From Paraescarpia echinospica (Eukaryota > Annelida > Polychaeta > Sabellida > Siboglinidae): a stretch of DNA of 64,000 nt. Positions 1 to 12,083 of the stretch are shown piece after piece (position 1 is the stretch's first letter; every line of letters starts with the position of its first letter). Both the position numbers and the translations under genes were made by a program. The stretch covers positions 32,025,577 through 32,089,576 of the forward strand of contig CM034532.1 of NCBI GenBank assembly GCA_020002185.1. Reading direction: 5' to 3'. The notes under the pieces are model-generated. The model saw only the letters and a program-made list of their open reading frames with translations, was not told where the DNA came from and made no database searches.

Positions 1-3000
1 GAGTCCCTCCCATCAGGGACGTTAAATGCCATCTATCAAATGGGTATTGAGCTGAAGCAATTAAAACAGGAAGTGGAAATAAAATATGTGCCAATTCAGC
101 AATGCATAACCTTGCGAGTTAATCGTATAATAGAATGCGTAATCGGCGTGTCAAACAAAATACATTTAGAAATACGGCAAAGGAGCCTCACCGCATTGAG
201 CTGTGTTTGTAATAGTCCTCGGGGCATGCAATAAAATTAGTTGTCATGGGAATGCAGCTCAACCAGCCAATGATATACATCGATCGTGTCTACCCGTCCT
301 GTCGTGTTTCTGTCTTATTGACCATTCCCAATACTTGTCCTTCCTCGGTAAACTACACTAACTGATTTATGGATACTGACTGTAGAATTTTCCACTCACA
401 GCTGCTATAAAATGAGTTAGTTGCACCAACGTTAATTCCAGGAACAGAGTTAGAGGCCTGTTACATTTATTTTATAAAAACTGTCATGAAATTGGAGTGT
501 TATTTGGATGACCAAACCACCAAAATAAATAATGATAATAATAATGATGAAGACTTATATAGCGCCGGTATCCGCCGTAGAGGCGCTCATGGCGCTTGCA
601 CAGTATTTCACCATTGGTGACTTTAAAGTAGTAATTTTAAGAATTGTAAAAGCACTGTTCTAAAATATAATAAGAGCAATGTTCTAGAAATAAAAAAATT
701 AGTGTCACTAATTATCAGTTATACATCATAAAATCAATAGAAAATATAGTTATCAATGTAACGTAGACTCGTTAATACAACCTTTCTGAATATTACTGCA
801 AGTAATCAATAATCTAGAAAATGGTGCAAAATTTGTTGGTAAAATACTATCTCCATATGGCTTTGTCCACCTGAAAATATAAATATATATATATTCACAC
901 TATATTTAAGCAAATTGCTTTAATTGAATTGTGTTATCAGGGTTGACGATTCTTAGTCCAGATGCAGACGCCCATTAAAGAAAGAAAAACCAGATATGTA
1001 GATTATTTGTTGTACCATTAAAAGTATGGTTTACTGTAATTTTGCCCAAACTATTCCAGAAGGGTTGATTACATATAGGTACAACATTGCTGGATTCTTG
1101 ATAAACCAAAGGCTCCCTAGTCCATGGCCTGCCAAGAATTGTTGCTGTGGATGGCAATCTAAATAAATCTCTAGTTAAATAATGGTTTGATGACTAACGA
1201 TCATTCATTCATGCAATAATGTCAATTTAGCTTGAGTAATGACTTTAAATAAATAAACCCTTCCCTAGTAAACAACATGGAAAGGCTTGGTGCACTCTTC
1301 TGCCCACGTGAAACCTTTCTGTGCATACTGGTCAGTGAGTGAAGAACACACCAGGAACATGCATGCATGCCCAGGGCATACACACTATGACACACGAGTG
1401 GCCACATATTGTCTCAGACTTAAAGTATTTATTACACCGTTTCCGCAGTTCTAGAGAAACCCCTGCACCAAATATATAACTCTGATATGCATCGCTTCAC
1501 TTGCTCCAACATGTCACTTGTGCCAAATGTACAAAATATCTAACATTACAAAACATCTTACATAAAACACAATTTGTGGCATCAGTTGATTTAATGTGTC
1601 ATCACATTTGTATTTACTTTCAATGTTACTACATGTAATCTCATTAGCAGTGGTTTGGAAATAACAATTTAAATTTATCATAATGGCTTTCTGAATGGAA
1701 ACATTTCTTGCCAATACTATTGTTCATAGCATACATTATTACCTTACATTTAATTTGTTGGATTTCCATCTGCCCATTTTTTTTTGCCCGTATCTGTTAG
1801 GATATGATAATTATAAATTGTTGTAACACATGTATTTATCACTAATGTGTGTAGTGGCATATTTGGGGAGGATTAGATCATAGCATTCCTGTGAAACTTT
1901 TTGTTGGGCCACTACGTTTTAGCATGGAAGACTAACAGGAGACAAAGCTATCCCACCATTCTAAAATCATAGACATGCCACTGAATACGTACAATCATCT
2001 AAATGTCTTTCTCACTATGGTACTGATGTAACAACACGCTTAACCCTGTTAGTAACAATTTTATTTAAACATGAAGACAACAAATTAAATGAAATTACGT
2101 AAATACAAGGTCGCGGAGGCGCACGGGGAGCCAGTCGTCTACGCTCACCGCATGCGGGATCAGCGTAATTTATACAGACAAATTGCGAACATCAACTCAA
2201 TTTTATCTATGCTCCCTCATGCAGTGACGTCTACCAGAAAAGTGAGCTTATCTGGGTCAGCGCCAACCACATTCTGATCTACAACACAGAGTAATCATGC
2301 GACCCTCCTCTCATCCCCCAGCTCCGTACGATAGGTACTGAAGCGGTGGATTTGTTGCCCCTCATGGAATACTAAAATATACGAGTATCTGCATTGACTA
2401 ATCCAGAAATCAATCACAAACCCAGTGACATTTCGAGCGGGAGAGAGTGAGGGGGAAGAGCCGTGAAATAATGTTCCATGGTGATAGCAATTGTCCGACA
2501 TATCAATTACCGATGATTCCAGTAAATTAAGCCAACCCCTGAGGTGTCACATGTTGGATCCCGCCTCGGTGGATCCAGGATTTTGTGAAGATAACGAGAT
2601 CTTAAGGAGAATCCATCACTGAACTTTGTTAAATTTAAAGAGATTTTTTTAATGCTAAAATCCTCTGCTTTTTCACAGAACACATTATTTCCGTGATGCA
2701 CCAGCTAAAGTAACAAAATTTGTTTTAAAGAGCAAAATATGACTTATGAGCTGGTAAGAATGTTAGTGTCACAGTCCCTAGGAGGGGGCAACTTCAGTCA
2801 CCTATTTTTTTAAAGTTTAGAAAAACATTTTCAAGGGGACCATGGCCCAATGACCCCCCAAATACACCACTGGTTAGAAGCAAAATCAGCTGCCTTCAGA
2901 CAAGTTAACGAACGGTATATGTTAAAAACTATTTTAAATTAAATAACTATTTTTTTTGTATTTTCAATTTAGTAAATATGTTAACATGTTATATGACGGT

Positions 3001-3086
3001 ATATGTACGAGACCCATGGAAAATCAAATTATAAAAGTGTCATGGTTACATGTTGAAGCAAACCTTTTACGACAACTACGACTGAC
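1..3086. other. Non-coding, AT-rich; no gene recognised
   Basis: No convincing exon was found on either strand. Short open frames have no splice context or recognisable motif. A SINE-tail-like piece sits at 525-615, and a somewhat GC-richer patch at 2105-2170 (CG dinucleotides) has no gene signature. If the minus-strand gene ending at 3087 continues, this is its intron. Confidence 0.5.
525..615 (-). repeat. SINE 3' tail fragment with (ATT)n
   Basis: Read on the minus strand it contains GGCGCTATATAAGTC followed by ATTATTATTATT. This is the usual shape of animal SINE 3' tails (GCGCTATATAA plus a short microsatellite). The body upstream is not clear, so it may be a 5'-truncated copy. Confidence 0.5.
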
Positions 3087-3241
3087 CTTGGCAGACATTT
3101 GAGAGTCTTCCACTGCGGCACCTGGGTGGCCTTGACCCTGTCGTCTTTCTCGTAGAACTCGAGCAGTAGATGAGAGGCGAATTTGTCCCAATCCACTCCC
3201 CCCTCCTTCGTGATGTTGATCTTGTCAAACAACTCACCATA
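3087..3241 (-). CDS. WDR49/WDR64/WDY-like gene, exon 4 (EF-hand)
   Basis: The acceptor is tgtcttcag|TAT and the donor CCAAG|GTCAGT; the exon holds 51 codons plus two bases. It encodes an EF-hand unit, LFDKINITKEGGVDWDKF, followed by the segment LLEFYEKDDRV and VPQWKTLK. The run of LLEFYEKDD, then a basic stretch, then QVPQW marks the junction from EF-hands to WD40 repeats in the WDR49/WDR64 family and the Drosophila WDY protein. These are large proteins, often linked to cilia or testis. The loop is imperfect (I, N and T at several ligand positions), so calcium binding is doubtful. The next exon must start with a base completing an Arg or Ser codon and is not visible in 1-3086, so the rest of the gene is probably to the left. 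Confidence 0.8.
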
Positions 3242-3849
3242 CTGAAGACACACAATGATGACTCATAGAGTTTTAAAGGGAGCCAGTCAGCTCCTCAACC
3301 TGGAATTAGCGGTAGTAGTATTTTGTAACAGGAAGTCTGCTGTGTTAATTGTGGGAAAATAGGACATTGTTGAATATCAAAGGGTACTGAACTTAACTCA
3401 GCCCGCCTTGGCCATATTGCCAATAAAGGTTGTTTTGAAACTGAATATTTTATTTACTTTTTGAACATGCTCCGGGGTCAAAACACACACAAAAATTTCA
3501 AAATTGTGAATGTTGTTACAGGCTTATTAAACAAAACTTGGCAGGCAGTCTACCTTCAACATAGTTGTTGTATTCTGAAGAACATTATATTAATTAATAA
3601 ATGGAAAACTATTCAACGAATGTCTCCTTTTAAAGTTGTTTCATGGTTGTGTCACAAGAAAATGTTAAGCAATTTTTTTAAATTCCAAACAATCAATTGC
3701 CACAATCGATTAACATGTATTTTACAAAACAAAAACTGTTCCTTATATTTTGAAGTAAAACCATAATGTTTGTGTAACAGTTTTCCCAATGTTTAAATCA
3801 ATTGTTATATTATCTTCATGCAACGTGGTATGTTTACACAGGTCTGTGA

Positions 3850-4490
3850 GATGCACCATGTGCTGTAGTGTAGTGTGTAGTGTGTAGTTTGGGCTTCATA
3901 CTCTTGCTTTCAGCTACAGCCCCTAGATAGCTCCTTGGAGCGAAAAGGGAGCCGAGTGCGAAAGTCTCCCCTGCTGTTACACAGTCTCTCCATAGAAAAG
4001 ACTCAACCTCCTTGTGGTACACTGCGGATACTGGGTATCTTGTGGCCCCAGGCGAATGTGCTAGGGATCTCCGAGCAGTGTGCATGGCCCACCAGCATGT
4101 GGACACGTCCCAATGCTGTACCATTTCAACGCCCAACTATGGGCAAATAGTACTGGGCTGGTGGGGGTTGTAAACCTTGGCTGGTAGTCCACTTAAGAGA
4201 AGGTAACTCTCATTCCAAACCTCTGCTGCCTTGCAGCTACACTCATTCATGAGTAAGGAGTAAGCCCTACATAAATCCGGAGTGGAGCCCCGAAGATGGT
4301 TTGGTGATCACGCTGTCACTATCCCGGCAGCTCCTGCAGCCAAGTTGCTGCCAAACGTCGTACTCTGCATTCCTTTGGATTCCACTGGTAAAGCCAAGAG
4401 AGGGATCCTGACAACTGGACAGCCCAGGATCTCATACACTTTTGCCCAGGCCTGTGCACTGGAGAGGCCACTCCAGCCTCATTTTACAGT
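3850..4490. repeat. Probable dispersed repeat, unclassified
   Basis: This stretch has more balanced base composition than its flanks, no long open frame, and ends abruptly where Ty3/gypsy RNase H coding begins (about 4495). Its texture (many stops, evenly mixed CpG-decayed sequence) is that of an old transposon non-coding region, perhaps a LINE 5' or 3' UTR. I cannot name the family. Confidence 0.35.
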
Positions 4491-4514
4491 GTGGAATTAA
4501 TATGGGAGACAGCT

Positions 4515-6201
4515 GTGGAGTTTGCATCAAAGACACTTACACCGACACAGTCAGCGCACTCGAATGTAGAGCGTGAAACTTTGGCTATCGTGAGCGGGAT
4601 CCAAAGTTCCACACATAACTCTTCAGAAAGCCATTCATAGTCATAACAGACCACAAGCCTCTGTTAATGATACACAACAAGCTGTTGAAGAGTGCAACAC
4701 CATGTCTACAGCGACTCCTGATCAAGATTCAGGGATATGACTTCCAGCTTGTGTACCAACCTGGCAGTCAGATGATCATAGCAGATACTCTATCAGACTT
4801 CCCAATCCGGAGAATAATGATGTAACAGTGGACGACATCCTGACAGACGAGAACGATGAAAGGCTCCACAACATGGACCTCATCAACTTCACCACCAAGA
4901 AATAAGTCCAGTTCAGAGAGTTGTCTGTCTCAGACCATAAAGTGCGAGCTCTCCAGCAAGTGGTCTACAGTGGTTGGCCAGACACGATTAAGGATGTGCC
5001 ATAAGACCTTCCCCCTTACTGGTCTTACCGTGATGAAATTGGCATCTCAGACGGAGTCATCTTCAAAGGGAGACAAGTCATCATACCAGACGCATTGAAA
5101 CAGGACATCCTGCAGCAACTCCATGAAGCCCATCTCGGAATCGAGAAGACATGACGACTCATACGAGAGTCCGTATACTGGCCAAACATCCACAAAGACA
5201 TTGAGACAATGGTCAAATTATGCACATCATGCCAGGAGAATCAGGCGGAACATAGGCAACAGCCTCTTGTGCCATCCACACCACAGATAAATTTGGCCAG
5301 CGACATGTTCGAGATTAAAAGCAACAATTATCTGATCATCACAACTTTTCAGTCCAAATTCCATGTCATTCAGAAGACAACATCGACGACCAGCAGCATG
5401 ATTGCACACATGACAGCGGAGTGGTTCAGCATCTTCGGACCACCGCTGGAAATAGTCACTGATAACAGTCCACAGTACGTAGGCAAGCCCAACTACGACA
5501 TGTGCCTCAGATGGAACATATAAAGCACATGACGACATTACCAAAGTATCCACAGTCAAACAGACTGGTAGAACGACAGGTGAGGACTGTGAAGATTATC
5601 TTGAAAAAGTGCAAGAAGACTGGAAACGACACGCAAATAGCACTACAACATCACCGATGTATACCGATCGACACCAGTCTGGCAAGTCGCAGTGAGATCA
5701 TGTTCAACCACCCAGTATGCACAAACTTGGCTAGCCACCACCCAACATTGCAGAATTAGCAGGTGACAAATGAAGGAACACAGCACCGGAGAGATTGCAT
5801 GGTGAACTACCACAACCAAGGTGCAGGATCGGAGCTGGCCAAATACATGTTGGTCAACGAGTGAGAGTACTGGATAAGGAGACACACCAGTGGTATCCAG
5901 GAGTGGTGATAGGTACATGCGCAGAACCAAAATCCTACATCGTACAAACACCAAATGGTACAAGACTATGCAGAACCAGGTCAGATGTCAGATAACTCCT
6001 GCATGCCACTCCATCGAAGAGTATTATCGAAGAGGCAGCAGAACCACTACACCGAATGATGTTCCAAGAAGACAACACCGACGACCCGATGATGACGCAA
6101 GACGTCACGATGACCGGCGACACTGCACCATCCCAAAAGCCGATGACATCGATACGTAGATCTGGACGCATGATCCGGAAGCCATCCCGATACACTGACA
6201 A
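4515..6201 (+). pseudogene. Degraded Ty3/gypsy pol (RNase H + integrase)
   Basis: RNase H shows ERETLAIV then VITDHKPL and LVYQPGSQMIIADTLS. Integrase shows the HHCC zinc-finger end (HLGI..., CTSCQ at 5221-5238). Core aspartates are in SDMFE (about 5300) and VTDNSPQY (about 5458), and the glutamate is in LVERQVRTVK (about 5565). All three DDE residues can still be found, but they lie in different frames: breaks occur near 5500 and 5750, and a TGA interrupts near 5152. The C-terminal part (RVRVLDKETHQWYPG) resembles the SH3-like tail. It can no longer make an intact polyprotein. Confidence 0.85.
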
Positions 6202-6419
6202 GTAGTAGCACGGACTTTATCATGTTCTTGCGACTCTAGTTTAGTAGAATGCATTTTATCATATAATTATAATGATGCCATTCAAACATTAGTTTAGTAA
6301 TGTTTTATTAGTCTATGATCACTATTCGTATACTAGTAATTCATCTACGCAAGATGACTCTGTTTTTATAAATCCAGATCAATGTGATCTTTATACTATT
6401 TTTATTTTTTGCTTCCTTT

Positions 6420-6594
6420 GCGAAGGGAAATGTTGTAATACCCTATAATCAGGCTACAGGTAATTATCTACAGGAACTATGTTTTGTAGCCCATTTATAA
6501 TAAAGACGTGAGTTGGCTGGACTGTCTTCAACTGTGAGCTACGCGTATGTGTAAGTCTGTGTGCTTGAACAGCTGAATTAATCTAATATACACA
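6420..6594 (+). repeat. Polypurine tract and 3' LTR of the gypsy element
   Basis: GCGAAGGGAAA (6420-6430) is a polypurine tract placed directly before TGTTGTAATACCC, a TG-starting LTR. The LTR holds a TATAATAAAG signal (about 6498-6507) that could supply both TATA and poly(A) functions. It is tentatively ended at a CA near 6594; the right edge is uncertain because no partner LTR is present. Confidence 0.6.
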
Positions 6595-6639
6595 AAATAT
6601 CATTGCAGTGTACTCCCTGGAAAACCTCTCGAGTAACCC

Positions 6640-6659
6640 CTGGGGTATGCATACCCCAG
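6640..6659. repeat. Perfect 20-bp palindrome
   Basis: CTGGGGTATGCATACCCCAG is its own reverse complement. It sits in a short sequence with the look of a MITE end (GGTTCCGAAACTGGGGTAT read on the minus strand), just right of the gypsy LTR. Confidence 0.7.
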
Positions 6660-6662
6660 TTT

Positions 6663-6800
6663 CGGAACCTCTGATCTAAAGTATTTCACATCTGCGCAGT
6701 TGCAAGCCAACTTTGTTCAAGTCCCCATTCAGCATCATTGGCAATGACACCTGAGGTCGCCCACGAAAGCCGCCCCTGTCCGGCTTGAAGTATTCGTCAA
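6663..6800 (-). pseudogene. LINE reverse-transcriptase C-terminal scrap
   Basis: On the minus strand a short frame reads FKPDRGGFRGRPQVSLPMML then NGDLNKVGLQLRR and a stop. The pattern of a basic RGRP motif, a hydrophobic turn, then DL and a helix is typical of the extreme C-terminus of some non-LTR retrotransposon polyproteins. Only about 45 codons remain. The clade cannot be told. Confidence 0.4.
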
Positions 6801-8564
6801 TGGCAAGCTAGACAAGGACGTTTGTTGGCAAACATAGCATGTGTCCGAAGAGTCAACACCGGCATTTCCGATAACATTGCTGTAGAAAAATTATTTCTAA
6901 AAGTCAATACATATGGATCTGTAACCTTTGACATTCAAACACTATTGAAGGATAGCACTGCCTTCACTCACAGAGACACGTTTTGTCAATATTGCATTAT
7001 GCTTCCACACTCAACAAAAGGTTGCAAGAATAAAAACTTCATTAATGAGTTCTTTGAAAGGTCAATTTGACAGACGAGTAGATGTACATTCAAGGGAAAA
7101 CCTCAACATATGATGTGATCCATAAGCTCTAAATAGTCTATACAATAGGCTGACACAATTTCATGAATAATGAGCTATTCTACGTGACATGTATTCATCA
7201 CTTTCAACAGGGTGCTGTTCAATCAGAAATGATTATATCTAGAAAGTACAAATGTTATATAAGTTATATTTCTGCCAGTCATTACAATGGCCAGAATATG
7301 TTTATTTTAACACAGAATCACATTTAAAATGACTGCAGTGAACATTTCATCATCTTAAAAATCTCAGTGAACCTTCTTTTATTAATATTGTGTGATTAGG
7401 TACTGAACAGTGACATTGCAGCTATTACCATGTAGATAATCAGCTTTCAAATATGATAACCAATGTAAAAAATAGTTTAACCCATTTTTGTAAATAAAAT
7501 GTATTACATGCAACATGCATTCCTAGTTTGCTGTGTTGGTTACACAATTCATGGTTTAAAATAACTTACTACTATATATGGTTTAATGATAAATGAGAGC
7601 AAAATTAAAATATATATATATATTTATATATAAAGCCACCTTCAATGTTTAGAGAGAAAACTACTATGTTGCTAACTGTATGCTGCAACTGTTCAATACT
7701 TATTCATGCAAGAGTGGTGGTAACATGTGGGTTTGAGACAAAACTAGCCAGCGGTGAGGTCTGAATTTATTTCAGATATTGAACTCTAAAAAATTCAGAA
7801 AAATTACCAAGATAGTACTCTACAGACAATTCTATCTTGCTTTTACAACAAATAGATAGAGCCAAACAAAAAAGTAACAACAACAAAGATAAACACTATT
7901 CCTCCAGAGTCACTTATGCTATCGTGTAAAACATTTGTCTTCCACGTAACTTTTATCTAGGACATTAACCTGATTATATTTCCACAACAATATATGTATG
8001 ACAATAACCATTATAAAACACATCTTAATTACAATGCCAATTTGTAGGTTGATTAATTCTAACACTACACAACATATGTCATTGTTGTCTTTAGTGTCAT
8101 TGTTCTGGTACCTCCCTAGGACACATGACAGTTCAAAGGAAAGAAGTTAATGGATGTTTCCTTACAGAGCATTCACCCACCATCTTGACAAACAGAGACA
8201 TCAATTGCAATCTCCCTGGTGCAAACTCGGATCAATCTAATCACTGAGGCATCAAATAAAGCACACAATTGCAAACACGGACACTGAACAGACTTCTCTA
8301 ATCCACAGGGACACGAGCAGCGTGACTAGTAAATAAATGAATAGCAGGAACATGTAGTTTATACAACTGAAGTGGGCAAGATGTCTGACAGATATCAAAG
8401 ACAAACGGCTCTATGTCATCTTCATTACTAATGTATCATCTTAACAACCTCAGATACCATATCCCATTGTAAAAATATACTATGCACAGTTAGTTAATAA
8501 GTAGAATTATATAATTCTACTATGACTTCTTTATTCAACCAAGACCATACATATATACATATAT
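6801..8564. other. Intronic, nothing recognised
   Basis: AT-rich sequence with short A/T runs and a (TA)n patch near 7612-7632. No exon, RNA gene or clear repeat family was found. Confidence 0.5.
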
Positions 8565-8885
8565 AAAGGTAAGTTCTTATATATCACATTATCCAGTCCT
8601 CAAGACTGCTTAAAGCGCTTTACACCAAATTACTCCCTGACAGACCCGTTCAATCGAACACCAACTTATCTGGGAAGCATTCAGTCATGCTGCAATTAAT
8701 GCACAAAGACTTTTCGTACACAAATGTCCAACACTGTCTATAGCCAGGTACGCATTCATACACCAGAGTGAACTGGTGCAACGTAGAGTGAATAAACTTG
8801 CCCAAGGTTCGACACCACAGCACAGGATTCGAACATGGATTCCCTCAGTCGAGAATCCGAAGCTCTAGGTACTGCACCACTGCAC
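8565..8885 (-). mobile_element. tRNA-derived SINE (family A), full-length copy
   Basis: Read on the minus strand, the head GCAGTGGTGCAGTACCTAGAGC and the B-box-like GTTCGAATCC are tRNA-like pol III promoter boxes. Then follows a conserved middle, CCTTGGGCAAGTTTATTCAC, and a tail with AAAGCGCTTTAAGCAGTC. Six copies of this family occur in the window (8.6, 23.8, 24.2, 30.5, 34.5 and 57.8 kb). The middle resembles the CORE/MIR domain (CCTTGGGCAAGT ... CAG ... TGTATGAATGGGTACC). Its 5' head runs into the (CTGCAC)n array. Confidence 0.8.
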
Positions 8886-9099
8886 TCCTGCATTGCACCA
8901 TTGCACTGCTGCACTGCACCACTGCACCCCTGCACTGCACCCTGCACTGCACCCCTGCACTGCACCCCTGCACTGCACCCCTGCACTGCTGCACTGCACC
9001 CCTGCACTGCACCACTGCACCACTGCACTGCACCACTGCACCCCTGCACTGCACCACTGCACCACTGCACCCCTGCACTGCACCCCTGCACCCCTGCGC
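8872..9099. repeat. (CTGCAC)n hexamer array grown from SINE head
   Basis: About 230 bp of CTGCAC, CTGCACC and CCTGCA variants. It starts within the SINE head, whose own sequence (GCAGTGGTGCAGT on the minus strand) is the apparent seed of the repeat. The long open frames over it on both strands are simple products of the 6-bp periodicity. Confidence 0.9.
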
Positions 9100-9460
9100 C
9101 AAATATATATATATCTATATATATACATGTCTAAATATAAAAATATATCAAGAGATTCACTAAGACATACAGATGTGTCACTTGCGTCAGAGACACCAAT
9201 AATGAAGAGTTGTCTTTCAACTATACAAATGTGGTCAAATATTGTATACATCCACAGCAGCGCAGAAACCATGAATTTCAAATGTTCTGTATACTGATAA
9301 AACATTCATAGTCAAATTTGAACTGGTATAGTTGATACTATGTAAATTTTATTTCTTTTTAAATATTGTCAGTCTGATTGACTTTCATACGATTTTGTCA
9401 TCTTCTGTTTTGGCTGTTTGTCTAGCGGCATCATATCATGGAACCACAATCCACACCCTA
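9100..9460. other. Intronic, (TA)n then unique sequence
   Basis: A short (TA)n patch (9104-9126) follows the hexamer array, then unremarkable AT-rich intron up to exon 3. Confidence 0.5.
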
Positions 9461-9554
9461 TCTACACATGGTAAAAATAATTTCTATCAATAGATGTTGT
9501 AATACTGAAGTGATAAAACAACATCACAAAGTTCCTGTCTAAACCGAGTGTTAC

Positions 9555-9650
9555 CTCTTCCCTGGAGCCCTTGTTGAGGATGAGAGAAAGAGCTTCGGTA
9601 AACTGTTCTCGATTCAGGCTCAGTTTGTTGTCATAACCTTCTCCATCCAG
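9555..9650 (-). CDS. WDR49/WDR64/WDY-like gene, exon 3
   Basis: This exon is exactly 32 codons (phase 0 to phase 0), between ttgcttcag|CTG and GAAGAG|GTAACA. It encodes an EF-hand-like helix pair: an acidic loop (LDGEGYDNKLSL), then an REQFTEALSLIL helix and a KGSREE turn. WDR49/WDR64-type proteins carry degenerate EF-hands before their WD40 repeats; that is family knowledge, and the WD40 part is not in this window. Reading frame and splice phase join it cleanly to exons 2 and 4. Confidence 0.75.
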
Positions 9651-10637
9651 CTGAAGCAAAAACAGTGTCTGTGTCAATTTTCGTTATATGTACACCTCAT
9701 TAAAATGTCAGATGGATTCAGTACATCGCACTTTGCTACATCACAATCAAGATTATGCACATGACCTCCATTAAGCTTTACCTTTGCCAACATTGTTGAT
9801 AATGGTAATCAGCGTTCGAAATAAGCACTTGTCAGGTTGTTGGGACAAGTGATTTGTTGTCCGGACAAGTAGAATGAACTGCATAGTTGTCTGGTGGACA
9901 AGTTAAAATTTACAGTAAATAGTGACGTGTACAAAATTTTTACTTTCTAATTTGTGGAAATTCTAGTGAAATACGGTTCGCCAGCGATCATGTACGTTGC
10001 AATTTCGTTAGTGCGTTGGTGTCTTATCTTTCTGCCGCCATCCTGTGTTGCACATCAGTTTTCCGCGAACCATAGTGTCCGTTAACTGCGTCATCAGCAC
10101 CGATCTAGCTCTGCCGTTCTCGTAGGAAAAGCTAGTTCACTTTTACTGATGGTCAACTTGCTTCCATGCATGGATCACATTTGATGAACTTAACAGTATA
10201 TTCGAGTATCACTATCTTTTATTAGGATAATTATGTAGTAGGCCAATTAACCAATATTAACCAACGCGTCAACCAGTCTTCAACTTCGCGAAGTCACCAA
10301 ACATTGGTTCAGCAGATCAACAAAATATTGTTTGCATCGGATGAATTTTCAGCTCTCCAGAGTACTTGTGGTGGTGGCTGGTGAACGGAATGTTAATAAA
10401 CAACTCAAGAAGTGTTGTCGTATCTTCGGATGGAATTAGCATCTGTCGGACAAACTGATTGCAGAACCTACAGAATCGATGTTTTGATACATGATTTAAC
10501 TTAATAAACATATATTACAATTTATATATGCAACATTAAAACAAAATAACGAATGCATGACAGGATCTAAACAACTCAAATCCAAATTAATTTAAGCAAG
10601 ATGCACAGCCGCCAGAGGCGACATGTACGGTGTACAG

Positions 10638-12083
10638 GTCTGGACATAAGTTCCGGTCCGAAAGTAAGTTCCGGTTCCGTTTTGTGTATTGCGCATGCGG
10701 GTGTACATGCCAAAGGTTAGCGCCTGCTTTCGGCCAGCGTAAACACAGTGCCTGCCAAAAGTATGCATGACCCATTTATATTATAGTTTGCGTTACTGAT
10801 ATGCTTAGTTTTGTAATTGTTTAAATGACACATATCTCCATCAGTTTGGCATCCATGAAGCTGAACTTTTGTGTGACGTTTATAATTATGTGTGACATAA
10901 CAGTTCAAATAGTATTATTAAACAAAATATAAAATGCAAAAAAGTAATTAATTTATACAGATCGAAACCACATAGCCCTTTGTATAATACAGCAATGTTT
11001 ACAACAAAACATTTCTAAAAATATGGTCTATTATAACATTTAATCAGACAAGTGATCAAATCCAATTATTCAGCTCTGGTCACGTGCAGATGTATGCTCG
11101 CTGTTCAGCACCGTAGGGGAGCATATAGGTCAGTGGAATAACGGTTCAGCACCGTAGGGGAGCATATAGGTCAGTGGAATAACGGTTCAGCACGGTAGGG
11201 GAGCATATAGGTCAGTGGAATAACAGTTCAGCACGGTAGGGGAGCATATAGGTCAGTGGAATAACGGTTAAGCACCGTAGGGGAGCATATAGGTCAGTGG
11301 AATAACGGTTCAGCACCGTAGGGGAGCATATAGGTCAGTGGAATAACGGTTCAGCACCGTAGGGGAGCATATAGGTCAGTGGAATAACGGTTCAGCACTG
11401 TAGGGGAGCATATAGGTCAGTGGAATAACGGTTCAGCACCGTAGGGGAGCATATAGGTCAGTGGAATAACGGTTCAGCACCGTAGGGGAGCATATAGGTC
11501 AGTGGAATAACGGTTCAGCACGGTAGGGGAGCATATAGGTCAGTGGAATAACGGTTCAGCACAGTAGGGGAGATATAGGTCAGTGGAATAACGGTTCAGC
11601 ACGGTAGGGGAGCATATAGGTCAGTGGAATAATGGTTCAGCACCATAGGGGAGCATATAGGTCAGTGGAATAACGGTTCAGCACCGTAGGGGAGCATATA
11701 GGTCAGTAGAATAACGGTTCAGCACCGTAGGGGAGCATATAGGTCAGTGGAATAACGGTTCAGCACGGTAGGGGAGAATATAGGTCAGTGGAATAACGGT
11801 TGCTACAGCAAACACAAAATTATTAATTATGTAATTCAATCGCCGCATGCTTCATCGAGCAAGGGGTCAAAGTTGATCAGTCACCTGAGGTCACGTTGCG
11901 CACCATGGTATAACTCAATCGCTGCATACTTCTGGCATGGGGTCAAAGTTGATCGGTCACCTGAGGTCACATTGCTCACCGCGGGTTGCATTTGGTGTAC
12001 TGCGCTTGCGCAAGCATGCGCAATATGCAAAAATGGAACCGGAACTTACTTTCAGACTGGAACTTACTTCCAGACCAATACAC
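10638..12083. mobile_element. Nested inverted-repeat element carrying minisatellite
   Basis: GTCTGGACATAAGTTCC, GAAAGTAAGTTCCGGTTCC and TTGCGCATGC (10638-10700) recur in inverse orientation at about 11995-12083. The two arms are roughly 65-80 bp and clearly similar. Between them are the 41-bp array and a 73-bp direct duplication (GGTCAAAGTTGATC...CACCTGAGGTCAC at 11862 and 11940). It most likely inserted into the larger element. Confidence 0.6.
11103..11801. repeat. 41-bp minisatellite, about 17 copies
   Basis: The unit is GTTCAGCACCGTAGGGGAGC followed by ATATAGGTCAGTGGAATAACG. Copies differ by single bases (CACCG, CACGG, CACAG, CACTG), and one lacks two bases near 11570. High identity suggests recent homogenisation. 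Confidence 0.95.

Larger units (their letters stand above)
4495..6594 (+). mobile_element. Ty3/gypsy retrotransposon, 5'-truncated, with 3' LTR
   Basis: The order RNase H (about 4515-4800), integrase zinc finger and core (about 5030-5600), integrase C-terminus with an RRSGR/PSRY tail (to 6201), polypurine tract (6420-6430) and 3' LTR (6431 on) is the classic 3' half of a Ty3/gypsy element. Gag, protease and reverse transcriptase are missing, and no 5' LTR was found. Several frame breaks and an internal TGA near 5152 show it is dead. It lies antisense to the host gene, within intron 3 of the WDR49/64-like gene. Confidence 0.85.

Noticed and set aside
8756..9305. Several long overlapping open frames on both strands over the hexamer array
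   Set aside because: They arise from a 6-bp unit, which leaves every frame free of stops; no gene signature.
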